64,000 nucleotides of DNA from Melanocharis versteri. Its lineage: Eukaryota > Chordata > Aves > Passeriformes > Melanocharitidae. A program made the translations under genes and the position numbers. Numbering within the stretch: the stretch's first letter is position 1; each line of letters begins with the position of its first letter. This document shows positions 1-13,800 of the stretch, in pieces. The notes under the pieces are model-generated. The model was not told the DNA's origin and ran no database searches. It was given only the letters and a program-made list of their open reading frames with translations. Where the stretch lies: NCBI GenBank assembly GCA_013397845.1, contig VZTG01010317.1, forward strand, positions 119,444-183,443, written 5' to 3'.

Positions 1-1201
1 GCTTGGGATGGAGAAGGGGCCTGATGGGGACAGAGTGCCCCAGCACAGCTGGTGAACCCAACAGCCCACGTGTTTGGGTTTCAGCGGCTAATCCCCACCC
101 CTGCAGGTACAAGTGAAGTCGCCCACATGTAAGCAAAACACAAAGGCTTATGACCCCTGAAATCTGATGCCCAAGGCTAAGGGATGCTTTAATTACTGCC
201 TTGCATTTAATTACTGTCTAATGCTATGCATTTCCTGGTGGTTTACACACCCAGACATCTTCTGGGACTGGTTATTACCCAAAATAATAATAGACTGACA
301 AATCCCGTAGCTTGATGAAACAGAGCATTTCCTCCAGTTCCACTCTGAAAGTTTTAAGATCTCTTCTGTATCCAATACCCTAGAGTTAAAAAAAAAATAC
401 TGAGGTGTTCTATTGTTCTATTTTAGTATATTATTTGACAATATCAGGTTTTCAGGTTTAGAAATCTACATAAAAATGAGAAGGAGTTGTGAAAGCTTCT
501 GATTGATGGACTGTCTTTCTTTCTGACAATTCTGATTATTTAAGGACTGCAAATGTTCAAATACTTAAAAAAACAGAGGCAGTATTTTGCTACCTGACAG
601 CAGCATAACGCAGAGAGTGGCTCTCCCAAATAAATCCTTGCAATATTAAGAGGTTGCAGTCTGACGTGTGATAGACTCAGACTTCTCTGGTGTCTATCTC
701 AAGACCTTTTTCTCTGTGTGAAGCCCTACTATCCGTTGCTGCTCTGGTACAACACTTCAGCACATATGTCTTTATTTTGCCATATACCACTCCTCAGGCT
801 TGCAGACATGAGGACTGGGGTAAGACTCAATGACCGTAGAGCTGAGATCTTATTAAAAGTCTGTGAAGATGCAGAAAACTGAAGGTAGTTTTCCTGGATT
901 CTAGAAATACGTGTCCATCCATGGCCACCCATAGATAAACAGGTTCTTTGTAAAGAGGGAAAGAAAACAGCTTTGAGTCCTTTCCATAGTTCTGTATGCC
1001 TGCAGCTTTCCCATAGGGTCAGAGGCAGAGGTAACCCCTCCAAACCTGCTAGAAAGCTCTCAATCTAAGTGTTGTACAATCAGCAAAATGATCACAAAGG
1101 ACCATAAGCAGCAAAACATCCCCAGATGACAAGAGTGGAGAGCTGAGAGCAGTTACCAGTACTGTGAAGCCTGTCATGGAAAAGCTCTTGGCAGGCAAGG
1201 G

Positions 1202-1255
1202 AGCAGTGCAGTGACATTCCAGTCTGCAAGCAGTGCAGTGACATTCCAGTCTGCA
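1202..1255. repeat. 27-base perfect tandem duplication
   Basis: AGCAGTGCAGTGACATTCCA plus GTCTGCA occurs at 1202-1228 and again at 1229-1255, with no mismatch. Only two copies are present. It is a recent local duplication, not part of a recognisable gene. Confidence 0.9.
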
Positions 1256-2856
1256 GGTGGAAAGCAAGTCTGGAAGCTGCTCTAAGCGAGCTGCTGCAAT
1301 GGAGGGCTGCAATGGGAACATGGACTTTTTGCTGTGAATCCACGGGAACAAATACCATCTTCCTTCATTGTCAACCAATGTTTGTTACTGCAACTTACTT
1401 TTGGGTGACTGCCCATTTCTGAACTTCAGTGAAGTAACTTAAAAACTTGATATCTTAAATGTAGTTGGGGAAAAGAGTGAAGGGGGAAGGGGAAGGAAAT
1501 CTGATAGCGTTCATATTCCAGAAGGAATTAATTCTGTTGTATTTGTAAGGTTTCCTCTGTGGCTTTTAAGTTGTTTCCTGAAATCTGCAATTACATTCAT
1601 GCAAGATCTGCATCTAGCTTTTTCTAACATAATGTTGAAGCAGACTATGTGGTAAGTAAAACAATTTTTTCTTTGAATGTCATTTCTGTTTTGGTTTATC
1701 AGCTGATGCCCTAGCAAGTCGTTTCTGCCTTGAGGAGATGTTGATAGATAGTTCCTTGAGATAGCTCAGTATCTCGACTGCCTCATCCCCATGAAGTCCT
1801 TTTAAAACACTGAGAAAAATTTCAGTGTTCACCACAAATTGATTTTGGAACTTATTGGTAGTTCAGATCCTTGACAGCATTGAAGGTGTATGGTGGAGAA
1901 TGTGGGCAAAAGTGACAGTGCAGGGAGTCAAAAGAAAGCATAGGGGCTGTTTGGGGGTTTTTTGGTGACAATCAGGAACCAGATTCAGCTTCACATGGTT
2001 GCAACAACAAGGGCACTGGCAGCATGCCCTGATCACTGCCTCAGTGCATGAACAACCTCCCACCTACGTGCACAGTCATCAGCATGTCCCCTGAATCTCC
2101 TCCCTCAGAGGAAAAAGGGAATCCTGGAGCATTACAAAAATTCTTCAGGGTACAAGAGAGCAACAAAACAAATGTCTGAGCATCCCCGGTGGGCAGAATA
2201 ATCCCCACTTACAAAACTGAAGATCTGGAAACTTATATGGCTGTTGTGTTGATCCTACCATGGCTGCTGTGTTCTGCTCCTTAAAGAAAATGCTCTGTAT
2301 TCATGGCCATTCCCTGTTCAGGAAGGAAAATGTTCAGATTCTCTGGTCAGACTGGCCACCCGTGGTCATAGAACAAGAGAGCAGAATCCATATTAACTGA
2401 TAATTAAGATATTTTATCCTTATAATTATTGACAGACACCACATACACCTAGAATTTTGTAATCTACAAATGTGGAGTCATCCTTCTTTTATTTATACCC
2501 ACTTTTGAACATTAGTTAAATTCCTATAACTTCAGTGGAAATCAGAGAAAAAACAACGACAACTTTTGGGGATTTCTGCTTAAATGAAAGTAGGTAGAAG
2601 AGGAGAGACATAAATGAACACAATACCTGTGGGGTTTGACAGGTGACTTGAATACAATATTTCTTAAGAATAGACATGAACTCAGCACATGAGGGAAAGT
2701 CATCCTCACGATTATCTTCCTAGTTGAGGAGAATTACAGTTTCAGGTCAACAGCATGCAGAGATGCGTGGAGGGTGTTGCCAAAGACCATCCCAACAGTG
2801 CACGTATGCTGCAAATATCATATCTGAAATTAGTCAGCAACAGTTATGTTGTCTTT

Positions 2857-2870
2857 ATTTGCATGCTAAT
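2857..2870. promoter_or_regulatory. Overlapping inverted octamer motifs (POU-type), putative
   Basis: ATTTGCATGCTAAT joins ATTTGCAT with the reverse complement of ATTAGCAT, sharing two bases. This resembles a paired POU-domain binding site. Function is inferred from the motif only. Confidence 0.3.
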
Positions 2871-5800
2871 AAGATGATGTAATGATGTTCTGAAGAGATG
2901 GATGTCCAGTTATCTGGCAATAAATTTTTTGGCTTTTCTGAAGTACTGAAATTTCAAAATTCTCAGGGGTGTATTTCTCTGACTTTGCACCTTGTCTCTT
3001 AAATAAAGAAACATCCTGCTGTGGACATATCTGTGGTACCACCTCTTCAAGGAGAAAGGGATGTCACACATTTCCTTCTGAAAACAGCAGGTGCAGAAAC
3101 TAAGATATGGACAGTTTTTCATAGGCATGAGACATGACAAAAGTTTGCACATTATCAGCCTTCTTGTTGACAATAAGGCTACTTATGGTTGAGAACAAGC
3201 TATGTTTCAGGGCCTACTGGACCCTGAAACAGAGCACTAGACCCTGTTCCAGAAAAATATCCGTTCAGGGAGAAATATGAAATGCCTTCTCAGTGATAAA
3301 TGTTGTTTCCAAGACAATCTCTCTTTGAGCTACAAGGCCATTTCCAAAATGTGAAAGGATCCTGGCTCCTTGCAGATGAGGGAGGGATGTGAAAGTCCAG
3401 AGAGGCACCTCTGCACATGCAATGGTCATGACTGCGGTCTCACTCCTTATGGCAGATAAAGCGCCATATGAGTTTTTGATATCTTTTCCCCTCAGTGTAG
3501 CCCTTCCTCACTTTTTTTTCTCTCACAAAAAGACTGAAAAAAAACCTTCTTCAGCATCTCATCACTGAGAGAATTTTTCAGTGCAGGATTTTATAAATCA
3601 TATCTTGCTATATTTAGGGAAGTTATGACCCACACTTCTGCAGTCAGGGCTGTGGGCATATTTACTCATGCTAATTTCACTGTAATGCTAGAGGGTTGCC
3701 CCTTGTTGTAATGAGGTCTTAAATTTTTTCCCTGTTGGTCTGAGCTAGTATTTTCCAGGTCATGGGAGTACTTTCTCTAAACCAACAGTGTGTTACGTAT
3801 TGTGGCACTGTTATGTCTTTGAGGGCTCAGTTTTCATGCAGGTGCCTAATGCCGTTCTTGAAGATGATACTCCAATGCAGACAGGATATTTGGCTGATTT
3901 CTGTCTCAGATGGCTTTTACCATCTTTTCTTTATTGCTGCCAGGGTTTTCCCTTGCTTCCCTGGGGACGCCAGATGCATCTAATGAGTCAGTTCCAGCTT
4001 CGAAGCCGAAACAGGTCATGGACAGCAGCCATGTGTTGTTCAGATTCTTGCATGGAAGGGAATTTCCTTTTTCTCTTGCTGGACCAATTCACTCAATAAG
4101 AATTTCTTTTAGATCAAATTGGCATTGCTTGTAGCTAACTCAACCCTTTTCTAACCTTAGCCTTAATTCCAAGTTTTTATTATATGCTAAAAGAGGAGAG
4201 TTGTCTAACAAGAAAACTGGTGCCTCAGACAGTGTGCCTTGCTCCCAGCTTAAGTGATAGGAAAAGAACTGTTTAAGCACAAAAGTCCCAGACTGTAGCT
4301 GGTGAAAAATTAGACAACAGTCAGAGGCATGCTTCTCCCCAGTGTTGCATAAGTAGATATATAATGTATAATGTACTGCAACATCACAGCAGGTCTCCCG
4401 AATAGAAAACAAAGAGAAATAAAAGACTGCTGTACCTTGGCTCTTAAATCCCTGAATGTGTTGCCTGTGTTGATTAGTTACTTTGATTTGTGCTTCCCTG
4501 CACAGCTCATTTTTCCCTTTAATAAGAGTTTGGCTTGTAAATTGTCACTTGCATTTGCACCAAACAGTGCAATTAGGCTGGAGTGACGGAATATATTACA
4601 TTGTTTGTTTTCCATTATGTTTATTCCAGATGGTTTTTGTCACTGACTCTTTTTCTGAGCCGGGCTGTTAATAAACATAGGATAAATCTAATGAATAAAT
4701 TTGCCTGCTTGGTACAGATCTGTGGTGGGCTGAGACGAGGTTACGCTGCTGAGCAATGGATTCTCAGTAGAACTACAGAAATGTCAATTTGTGCTTACTT
4801 ATGAGAGGCAAACTGTGCCCATGGTTAGTGAGGGGTTAAAGAAGATGCTTATGTGGGGTTTTTTCCCTTTAACAGACATACATTTAAAATTTAAACTGAG
4901 GTTATGATGAGTTCACAGTTGTGACACTTTATTGCTTCTCTGAACAAAGGAAATGTTTTATGGTACAGCCACAGACTGAGTACCTGTTTTCAAGCTTTTC
5001 ATTGTCAGGAAGCTCCTCTGTGCCCTTGAGTCAGCTGTTTCAGTTTTTGTCTTGGTTCCTGAACAAATACCTCTTTTCCTTCTTCAACCATCTTGTCTCT
5101 TCAAATAGAAGTTGTTAAAAGTCCCTGACTAGGCTGGAGATGTAAAATCGATTTTAGAAAAAGAACTGGAACACTTTGGAGAAAACATATGGGATAAAGA
5201 AGAAATGTGGATGTCTAAAGGGCAGCAGGACTTGTCTTAATCTGTTCACTTGCCAAAGTGATGTTGACTGGAAAAAAATGAAAGCTGTGACAGCAGGTCT
5301 TGGAAAAGTCAAAACACTTAAGGAGTTTTCCAGTAGTGGCCTCTTAGTTTTTCCATCAGAAAGGAACATAAGAAAACCTAGCACAAAATACAACATGGTC
5401 TGTCCTACCATCTTGCAAAAGTTTTAAAAGCTGCATGAGTAGAGGTGACTGTGGTTGCTCAGCAGTGGGATCTCGGTTAAAGTGAGCCTTGGTTAAAGAG
5501 CACAGTTTTTAGAAGATCGGTTAAAAGCAGATTATAGTAATCAAATTTTGTTTCTACTAACATTTCCCACTTTCTCTGAACTCTTCCAAGGAGCTCATAA
5601 GCAGGAAGCTGCCAGTAGTTCTGCCTTTTGTCAGTACAGTGGCTTCTCACGTGTCTGTCAGCTGCTTAGCTCTGCTCTGAGCAACAAAAACAGCGTATCT
5701 GTCTCTGAAGGTACTGCAAGGCAATGATTCCCCTGTGAACAACCAAGTGATGAACACAGGAAGAAGAAATTGTTCATCTGGGCTCACATGGACTGACTTG

Positions 5801-8224
5801 CTGCAGGCTGAAGGCCCAGTCAGTGCCAAGAGCTGGGTGGCAGTGGATCTCAGCTGCAGTGGAGAAAGGAAAGTTTCTAGGAACAGGAATAGACAAGGGA
5901 GGGGAAGGAGAAGTACAAGGTGTGCGAGCAATAATTCAAGACAGCCCCAAAGGAATGGTGAGCTAAGAAAGGCCAGAAAGTCATGGCTGTTTTGGTAACT
6001 GAGATATAAGGAAAATGAGGATATGGCCTGTACCCACAGCACTGGGTGCCTGGCCAGGCTGCGAGGTGTGAGAGTGTTAACCCTTCTGGAATTAATTCAG
6101 GATGTTCCAGTGCTTCAATTCACACAGTAAAAATAAACCTTGTGCCAGGCTTGTTGCCTATGGGGCTTATGCTTTGCTTTTTGATTCAATCATTTAGGAA
6201 TGCAAAGCTCTTCTACCAGGTCCAGGCTTTAACAGCATCTTTGCTCTGCCATCATCAGACTGTTGCTGACAGTGGAGGAGATCCATGGTAATGAAATTCA
6301 TGGCAAAAAGGTCCATGTCTGCCTGCAGCTGCTCAGTCACGCTGTTTCTGCAAGGCCTGATCCACATCTGGACCGTGCTTTCCCTCCTGTGACTCTTACC
6401 CACCATACTCTTCCTAGGCAGCACTGCATGTCCACTCGCACAGCGGGGCAATGATGAGCCTGCTCCACAGACGCCCAATTAAGGCCCAGTGTTACTGTGA
6501 AATAAGATAAATTAACCAATTCTACATCAGATTCCTGAGTGTTTCACTGGTGGGGAGGAGAGTTTAGCTATCCCCATCCTGCTCTCTTTGTATGCGTTGT
6601 CACACTAAAATGCAGCAAGGTGCAAGCTGGACATCAGAACCTAGAGGCAGAGGAATGGTCAGGATAGGACCTGGTTTTTGTAATTCTGAACAATAGTTCC
6701 TGCTTCTGCCACTGAAATCCTCATCTACCCCAGTTCCTGGCCCTCGGAGGCCTTCAATGAGAATTTCTGCTCATTTCACGTCTTTCTTTATCACACTCCT
6801 TACTTTCAAGCTGACCATGATGAGATACTTTCATGTCACTTCCCTCACCCCCAGGCATTCCTTTGGGTGGCAGATGGCTTCAGATTTCAGAGTTATACTT
6901 CCTCTGCTCCCCAGAGCCAGTTTATTTTTTCCTAGGATCCTTGAGGCTGGCAGTACTCTGTAATTCTCACACTGAGAGGTGGTTTACTAAAAAGGTACAT
7001 GAGGAAAAACATTGTGGTGTTATTTTTTGTCCTATTAATAAGTGGAGAAGATGCAGTGGGCATGATGTTTTTCTTGATATATTTATGAGTAGTTCCTATT
7101 CAAAGGAGTATAAGAGAGAGCCAAGGAACATGGACCAATTTCTATTTGATTACTCCTTGAAAAACTGGACATGACCATGATATAGTCTGATGACTCTCTC
7201 TGGATTTACACCAGTGCCAATGAGAACATAGTTCAGTCCACTGATTTTTACATCACATCCCAATGGACATGGACAATATACGCAGTGTGTTAAAACCTAT
7301 CTGAATGCTTATTAAGAGTTCAATAACAATGGTATTTACTGAGGATTATTTAAAAATGCATTTTCTTTCTTCACTACTTCCACCAGCTCTCTTTTGGTCT
7401 TCTGTGATTATTGCTGTATTTGTTGAGCACTTTGGCCATAAAAATGGGCAGCAATTGCAAAGTCTTTAGTGAACTTTGTGAAGTATTCCACACTTCTCAT
7501 TTTATTTGTCATAGTATTTTGCTGTCAGCTTAGACTTTCTGAGTCTCTTCTTTTTAATTCCAGAATGCATTACTGTATTTGGAAACATTTAATGCAGAGT
7601 TTTGAAAGAAAAAGAATTTATAACATCCAAAAATTACGTCATGAACCAAAATTTATTTTATCCATCTTCTTTATGAAAAGGATATTTTAGTCTGTTATAA
7701 GAAATGTTGATAATAATTATTGGATCTCTGCATTGACCTTGTTAACACCATCCAGGATGGTATTTAAAAACTGTTAAGGAAAACTGTTTCACATAAAGAT
7801 CAGTTGCATAGCAATTTTTGTAGCAAACCCAAATAGAAAAATGTTCTAGGTCTATTATTAGGCTCTACCCAATTCTACTCATGCCATTAAAGATGATTCA
7901 TAAAATACTGCACATCTGATCCAAGTCAGCTTCTGTGCTTATAGCTTGCATAATCCTATAAACCACACCAGTGCCCATACATCACTTGATTCACATCACT
8001 ACCCCCACGTAGTGATGCATTGCAAAACGCGTAATGTGCTTGAAGTTGATGACCCTTTCACCTAAAAAAATATATATATAAAAAAAAAGAGGGAAAAAGT
8101 GCCTGTGCTCTCAGTCAGAGGAGTAGAAAGCAGAAGAATAACATTACAGCATGAATCCTCCATGGAGCTGGACATAACAAGAGCTACACCTTGCATTGAA
8201 AATTTCATGAGTCTTCTCCCATTT

Positions 8225-8249
8225 ATTTGCATCTCTGTAATATGCTAAT
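8225..8249. promoter_or_regulatory. Two octamer-like motifs in inverted orientation, putative
   Basis: ATTTGCAT (8225-8232) and ATGCTAAT (8242-8249) are separated by nine bases. They lie in a non-repetitive stretch that could be a conserved non-coding element. No conservation data are available to me. Confidence 0.25.
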
Positions 8250-10360
8250 GTGTTAGCTTTACAGTGTAGCATGCTGCCAGCGCATTGCAACAACTGCACT
8301 CAATGCCAGATGCTAAAAAAGCTTCTTGAAATATTACTAAATAAGGTATTGTGAATGTTCTTAGTGGGAAAAATAAGTCCATTCCCTGAGCAGCAAGAAT
8401 AAGGGCATCTCTCAAGTCTAATAGATGTTTGTCAAGTGCTTGTGCTTCTTTATGGTGGTTTTCTTCCTTTTCATTTAATTTCTCTGACTTTCAATCCCAT
8501 CTTGATGACTTTTTTTAAAATAAAATGATCTATAATTTAATATTGCTTTATTATTGTTTGAGATGCATCTTGATCCATTTAGAGGAGTAGCAACATACCA
8601 AGATTTCAGTATATAAAAAAATCCCAGTATCTGAAGGCTAGTTATTTGGAAGAAAATGGTGCTAAGGGCTAAAAGCTGGTAGTGTTGCTGGGTGTGTTAC
8701 TATATTTCCTATATAAAGGGGTTTTTTTCAGGATAATAAAACCATTTCTGCAGGTTGCCATGATGGCTAACTGCTTCAGACAGTCTCTGGCCAGGAAGAG
8801 AGCACTGTTTTCAGTAAATAGGAGCAAGACCTGGCTATGAGGGAGGGCAAGCCATGGTCCCAAAGGATTATGATCATAATGCTAACATCCAAAGCTGGAA
8901 TCCAGGTTACTTTTTCCACAGCAGGGTATTCAGCTCTGGGGATAATTAAATGCAAGCATAACTAAATGCCTGCATCAGCCTGACTCAGTCCACTCCAGAA
9001 GGGACCGTGCAAGAGCCCTCGAGGCAGCACCAGCCTGTTCTTGCTCCTTGTCTCCCTCCCACCACATCTCCTCTACCACAGCAGGCTCCGACAGAAGACC
9101 CAGGGGCCTTCTCAGCACTCTCGTGGTGAATGAACACTGCAGAGCTGTCCTGCCTTGGGCTGGCAGGTTTTACAGCACGTGCTGACCCTGCACATACACG
9201 GTAGGCACGTCGCTAGAGGGGACAGGGGCTGCCATACAACCCCTGCTTTACAAAGGGTATTGGACCACAGCCAGGGAGACCCAGGCACAGGGGCACCACA
9301 GCAGCAGCACAGCAAGGAAACAAGCTGATGAAATATCTCCTGATCTGCTGGTCCGCGTGAAGGGCTCCTGGATACTCCCGAGGCTGTGCCTGCTTGTCGT
9401 CACCTGGCCACAGTATGGCTTCAGAGAGAAAACAGATAAACCCCTTCTATCTAAAACATCTTCTATCTACTGCGTTAGCTCTCTCACGGGTTGCCAAGAT
9501 CACTTAATTTACTGTTTAAAATCTTTAATGGAAATTGAAAAGTCTCCAAGATCATCACTAAAATGTGCAGTGCGGACAAGTGGAAAAACTAAATTTATCA
9601 CTGGAAAAACAAAGACAATACTCTTGTGAGTGGTTGGAAATCAGTCTGGCACTGCAGTTAACAGCACTTCAGTGTCTTCTTTTTTTTTATAAAAATTGTT
9701 TTTCTCAGTTTTCTTCAAGTCCAATCAGTAATCATTTGTTTTGTTGGGTTTGCACTGGCCTGACTGTTTCCATGTCTCTCTCATTCACAGCCTGATTTCT
9801 CAGTTTGCTAAACGACAGCTGATAAAATTCAGTTTCAGATAAACCTAAAATTCCATTTATGCCATAAATACCCTTTGTGATTATGGGAAGACACGGTCAG
9901 TCTCTTTTCACTGGCAGTGAAATCAGTGCATAAAGTATGCTTGAATATAATTGTTCTTTGTTTTCTCAGGGACATCATGCCAAATTCTCCTTTTTCAGTA
10001 CTGTCCTTATCTGAACCTTTAAACCCTTTCTTTCTAAATGATGAAAAGTAGTTCCCTGTATACCCTGTAAAATCCTGCATCTCTCCTTAGGGTATCCATA
10101 TCCACTACACTCAATAAGGAGAAGAGTAAAAGGAAATATGTCATCTCATGAGCACAACAGTCATACCAATTGCTGTGGTGAGATTTTCACAGCTGCTAAT
10201 GATTTACAATGGAAACCTTACCCTTTTCACTTAGCTCCTAATAGTGTTCAGAAATGCCTTAGTTTATGGTCTGGGCTATCAGAAGCCATTATGATCAGAT
10301 TGCATATTTCAGTGGTAAAATCACCAAAGACCTTGATCCTGAGGATGTACAAGAGATGTT

Positions 10361-10835
10361 ACAGAATCACAGAATGGGTAAGGTTGGAAGAGAGGTCCTC
10401 CAGTCCAACCCCTCTGCTTAACCAGGATTCCCTAGAGCACATTATTCAGGATTGCGTCCAGACAGTTTAGAGGAGGAGACTCTACAACCTCTCTGGGCAA
10501 TCTGTTCTGGTGCTCAGTCACTTGCACAGTAAAGAAATTCTTCCTCATATTCAGGTGGAACTTCCTGGGCATCAGTTTCTGCCCATTGCTTCTTTTCCTA
10601 TTGCTTGACAGCACTGAGCAGAGCCTGGCTCCATCCTCCTGGCACCCTCCCTTCAGATACTGACAGACATTGATGAGGTCCCCTCTCAGTCAACTCTTCC
10701 TGAACAGGCCCAGCTCCCTCAGCCTTTTCTCATAAAAGAGATGCTCCAGTCCCTTAATCATCTTTCTTTCCTTCCTCTGGACCTGCTCCAGAAGCTGCAT
10801 GTCTCTGTTGTACTGAGAAGTCCAGCACCAGCTCC
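10361..10835 (-). mobile_element. CR1 LINE 3' fragment
   Basis: Read on the minus strand this is a 5'-truncated CR1 3' region. The left edge, ACAGAATCACAGAATGGGTA, is the reverse complement of the CR1 tail. It is followed by the standard GGTTGGAAGAGAGGTCCTCC and AGTCCAACCCC words, then the antisense end of ORF2 (CTGAACAGGCCCAGCTCCCT, CTTCCTCTGGACCTGCTCCA). No intact frame remains. Confidence 0.9.
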
Positions 10836-13800
10836 TTTCACAGAGATGGTTACCTTTCACAGCGGCTGCAAAGTACCCTGAGCAACTAGGAGCTTTAATT
10901 ATGAATCAATAACTGAACCAGAGACTGCACCAAAGCTTCCACCCCTTAGCTGGAGGCAAGCTGGACTGTGGGTGGGGGCCAGGTCATGCAAGTCACCATA
11001 CCTCAGCATCAGGCTGCTTCTTTGACTCAGAGAGGGCTTTGGAGAGCAGCAGTGAGGCTGTTTTCACTCAACATGAAATTTCCATTATGAATTACACTGC
11101 AAACACAACAAAAACAAACACAAAGTATTTCTTTCATTATGTTTTATATTTATCTGTCTATATTTATCTATCATCATATTATAACCATCACAGTGTCTCA
11201 GCAATAGCAGGATGGTGCAGGATGGACAGACCAGGACATCTCTCCCTTGCAAGTAGCTTACAATAGTTGTAAGTGTTTTTCTTCTCTCTGTTTGTGCTTT
11301 ATGGGTATTAATTAACTCCTCTGGTAGCACTGCAGGGCAGGAAATCATTGCCTTCCATATGGAAATAGAGAAATGAAGAGGATTATGTGATTTGCCCAAA
11401 GCTAAAAAGAGAATTGTTATCAGCACTAGGACGAGAACTGATGATTTTTCTTAGTGCCTGGTCCTGTAATGCAATTAGCAGAGCAACCTCCCTTCCCCTC
11501 ATCTTCTGCTGTATTACCCTCCACCTGTGAATAACACTGAATCCAGCAGTGCTTGATATTTGAAGCTGAATTTTGCTGCTAAGATTAATTTCCACTCAAC
11601 AGGATGACTCCAACCAATACATTTTTGCATCTAAGGGAAATATTAAAATGTGCCTTTGAATTAGGGGGACATAAGAATCCCCTTTAACCGCAGCATGAGC
11701 CTGACGTTTAAGTAATTTTCCAGGAACAAGCTGACGCTACAGCAGCATTTTTTCTGCCATCTAGTGGTTGCAGAAAATCAGATGCCAGGCTCTGCGCCAA
11801 TGTGCCACCCAGTACCAGCGCCACAGCAAATCCTGCTCCTGCTCTGACAACCCCTGCCCTGCTTGGGGCTGCTTGTGCCTCTTTTTCTTTTGCTGCTGTT
11901 TCACTTGGATGGCTGTGAGGTGCTGAAACTCTGGAAAGCTGCAGTAAGAAGTGGTCTGAAAAAAGAGATAAGTAAATGGATTTTCTCAGGACTGCTCTCA
12001 GCTTACATATATGCTGTGTTTCTGTGGAATAGGGAACACTTTCTTCACTGCTTGGAGAGTGTGAAGGAAACTGTGGGGACTGAGGAAGCAACCAATATAC
12101 GCAGAATATTAGTAATTTGTTTCCTGAGGAGAAGGACACAACCAGGTGCCTTGGAGAAGGGAGCTGGCTGCTCCACTGGGCTGGCCACCTTCAGGGAAGA
12201 CAAGCAATGCTCAGAGAGGACCTCCGGGATGGGGCTTAGACCTGGGGTTATTTTCAGCCATCTGATTTCTGCATATAGCCATGATCTTTAAAAGCACAAT
12301 CAAAAGAATTAATTCCTTAGCAAGGGCAGCAAGGAAGGACTGCACCCTATATGCTTAATTAAAAACTGCCTTTGAGAGTTAAGGAAAGCCAAGACAGCAC
12401 CTTAAGCAATAGTGACACTTTTCCTACATGTTAGTGGAAGCAGCATTTTGTGAGAGATTTCAGTTGCTTTTAATCTAACACATTTTAACTGATAATACTC
12501 ATGAGAATAAATATGATAGTTCCTAGTGCAGACAGAGTTTAAGATACAAAAATGTGTTTGTCACAGGTGACCTTCGTGTTACATAGAAAGTCCAATACTA
12601 TCTGCTGAGGTAGTTTTGGCCCAGTGAAGCTAAGCAGCTCACCAGACTTGGTCAGCATTGTTCCATACTTGGTACACACATTAACACATTTGGTAAAAAC
12701 ATAACAGCTTGATGAGAAAAGCCTCCGTGTTTGGATTGGACTGCCTTTGACAACCCTACAGCATCCCTACAGCCCTAGCTCAACCCAATGCCAAGACCTT
12801 GGTAAATGAGCAGTCCAGAGACATTGAGTCCCGGCCATTCTCCAAAACTCCTCGCCCAGAGGCCACGCACCATGACCAGCAGTGCAACAGGCTCCTGCTC
12901 CCACCCCAGCACAGGAAAGCTGCAAATAGATGGCCTCCTCCAGATCCAGCTGTGCCAACCCCAGCTTGTCCCCTGAGTTCCCACACTGTCCCCTGGCTAG
13001 TTAGGGCTCCCCGCTCCCTGACAGACGCAACAAACCAGAGCGACAAGAGCTCTGTTTTTCCCACTGGACTAATTTTGACTGAAGGAGGCCAGGAGACACA
13101 TTTGGAGCACTCAGCAGAGCTGACTGTGTGCCCAAGAGGCCAGCGTGGGCAGGCAGGTGGTGACCTCTCCCGTCACCACCCCTAAGGTCACGTCTGCACC
13201 CTGTTTAAGCTGAAGAGGATCTGGGATGGCTGTGCCAGCTGAGCAGCGAGGGCAATAACCTCCAGCAGTGTGGCTTGTAATCTTCATCTGGCACAGCTCT
13301 CTACAAATAGAACATCTGTCCACAGCCTAAAGAGATGTTTCAAAACTGATTTAATTAGACCAGCACAAGCACCCATCTGGATACTTTTAGCTCTTTGGCT
13401 CCCATTCACCTGGCAGGCAACGGCAATGGATAAAAATCGTTTTCACCTGCCCCAGTTGCAAAGTGGTCAAAAGGAAAGGATGATGTATCAGCCATGCCAG
13501 AATCATAAAGTTTTGACAAATACATCTGGTGAATCCTGATGAGGCTCTTTATGAAGTTGCCACCTGAGATCTCCTGCTCAAGGTGGCCGCATCTGCAGAA
13601 GGGGCAGTGGGGGAGTGCGTGCCTGCAGCCACGCAAAGCCCAGAGCTCCAACAGCTGATTCCAGCGGATCCAGGGAGCTCGGGAATGGGTTACACTGCAC
13701 TGTGCCTTGGTCAGTCGTTTACTACACAGGAAACTTTTCCTTACCCTTCTGGCTCTTACATTCCCCCACACAACAGTACTGGATAGCAAAGAACGCAAAT

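Larger units (their letters stand above)
1..10360. other. Upstream non-coding DNA with no recognisable gene
   Basis: Mostly AT-rich unique sequence. Open frames are short (at most about 130 codons), overlap on both strands and match nothing I recognise. Contents noted separately are the 27-base duplication and octamer motifs. A purine-rich tract is at 1471-1499. Confidence 0.7.

Noticed and set aside
1471..1499. Purine-rich tract that could be a retroviral polypurine tract
   Set aside because: No LTR, primer-binding site or gag/pol remnants are seen nearby.
11708..12291. Pair of about 142-codon frames on opposite strands
   Set aside because: They overlap each other, have no recognisable motif, and no repeat or gene context supports either.
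12767..13185. Several overlapping frames on both strands in a GC-rich stretch
   Set aside because: Low stop-codon frequency follows from base composition. No homology is seen.
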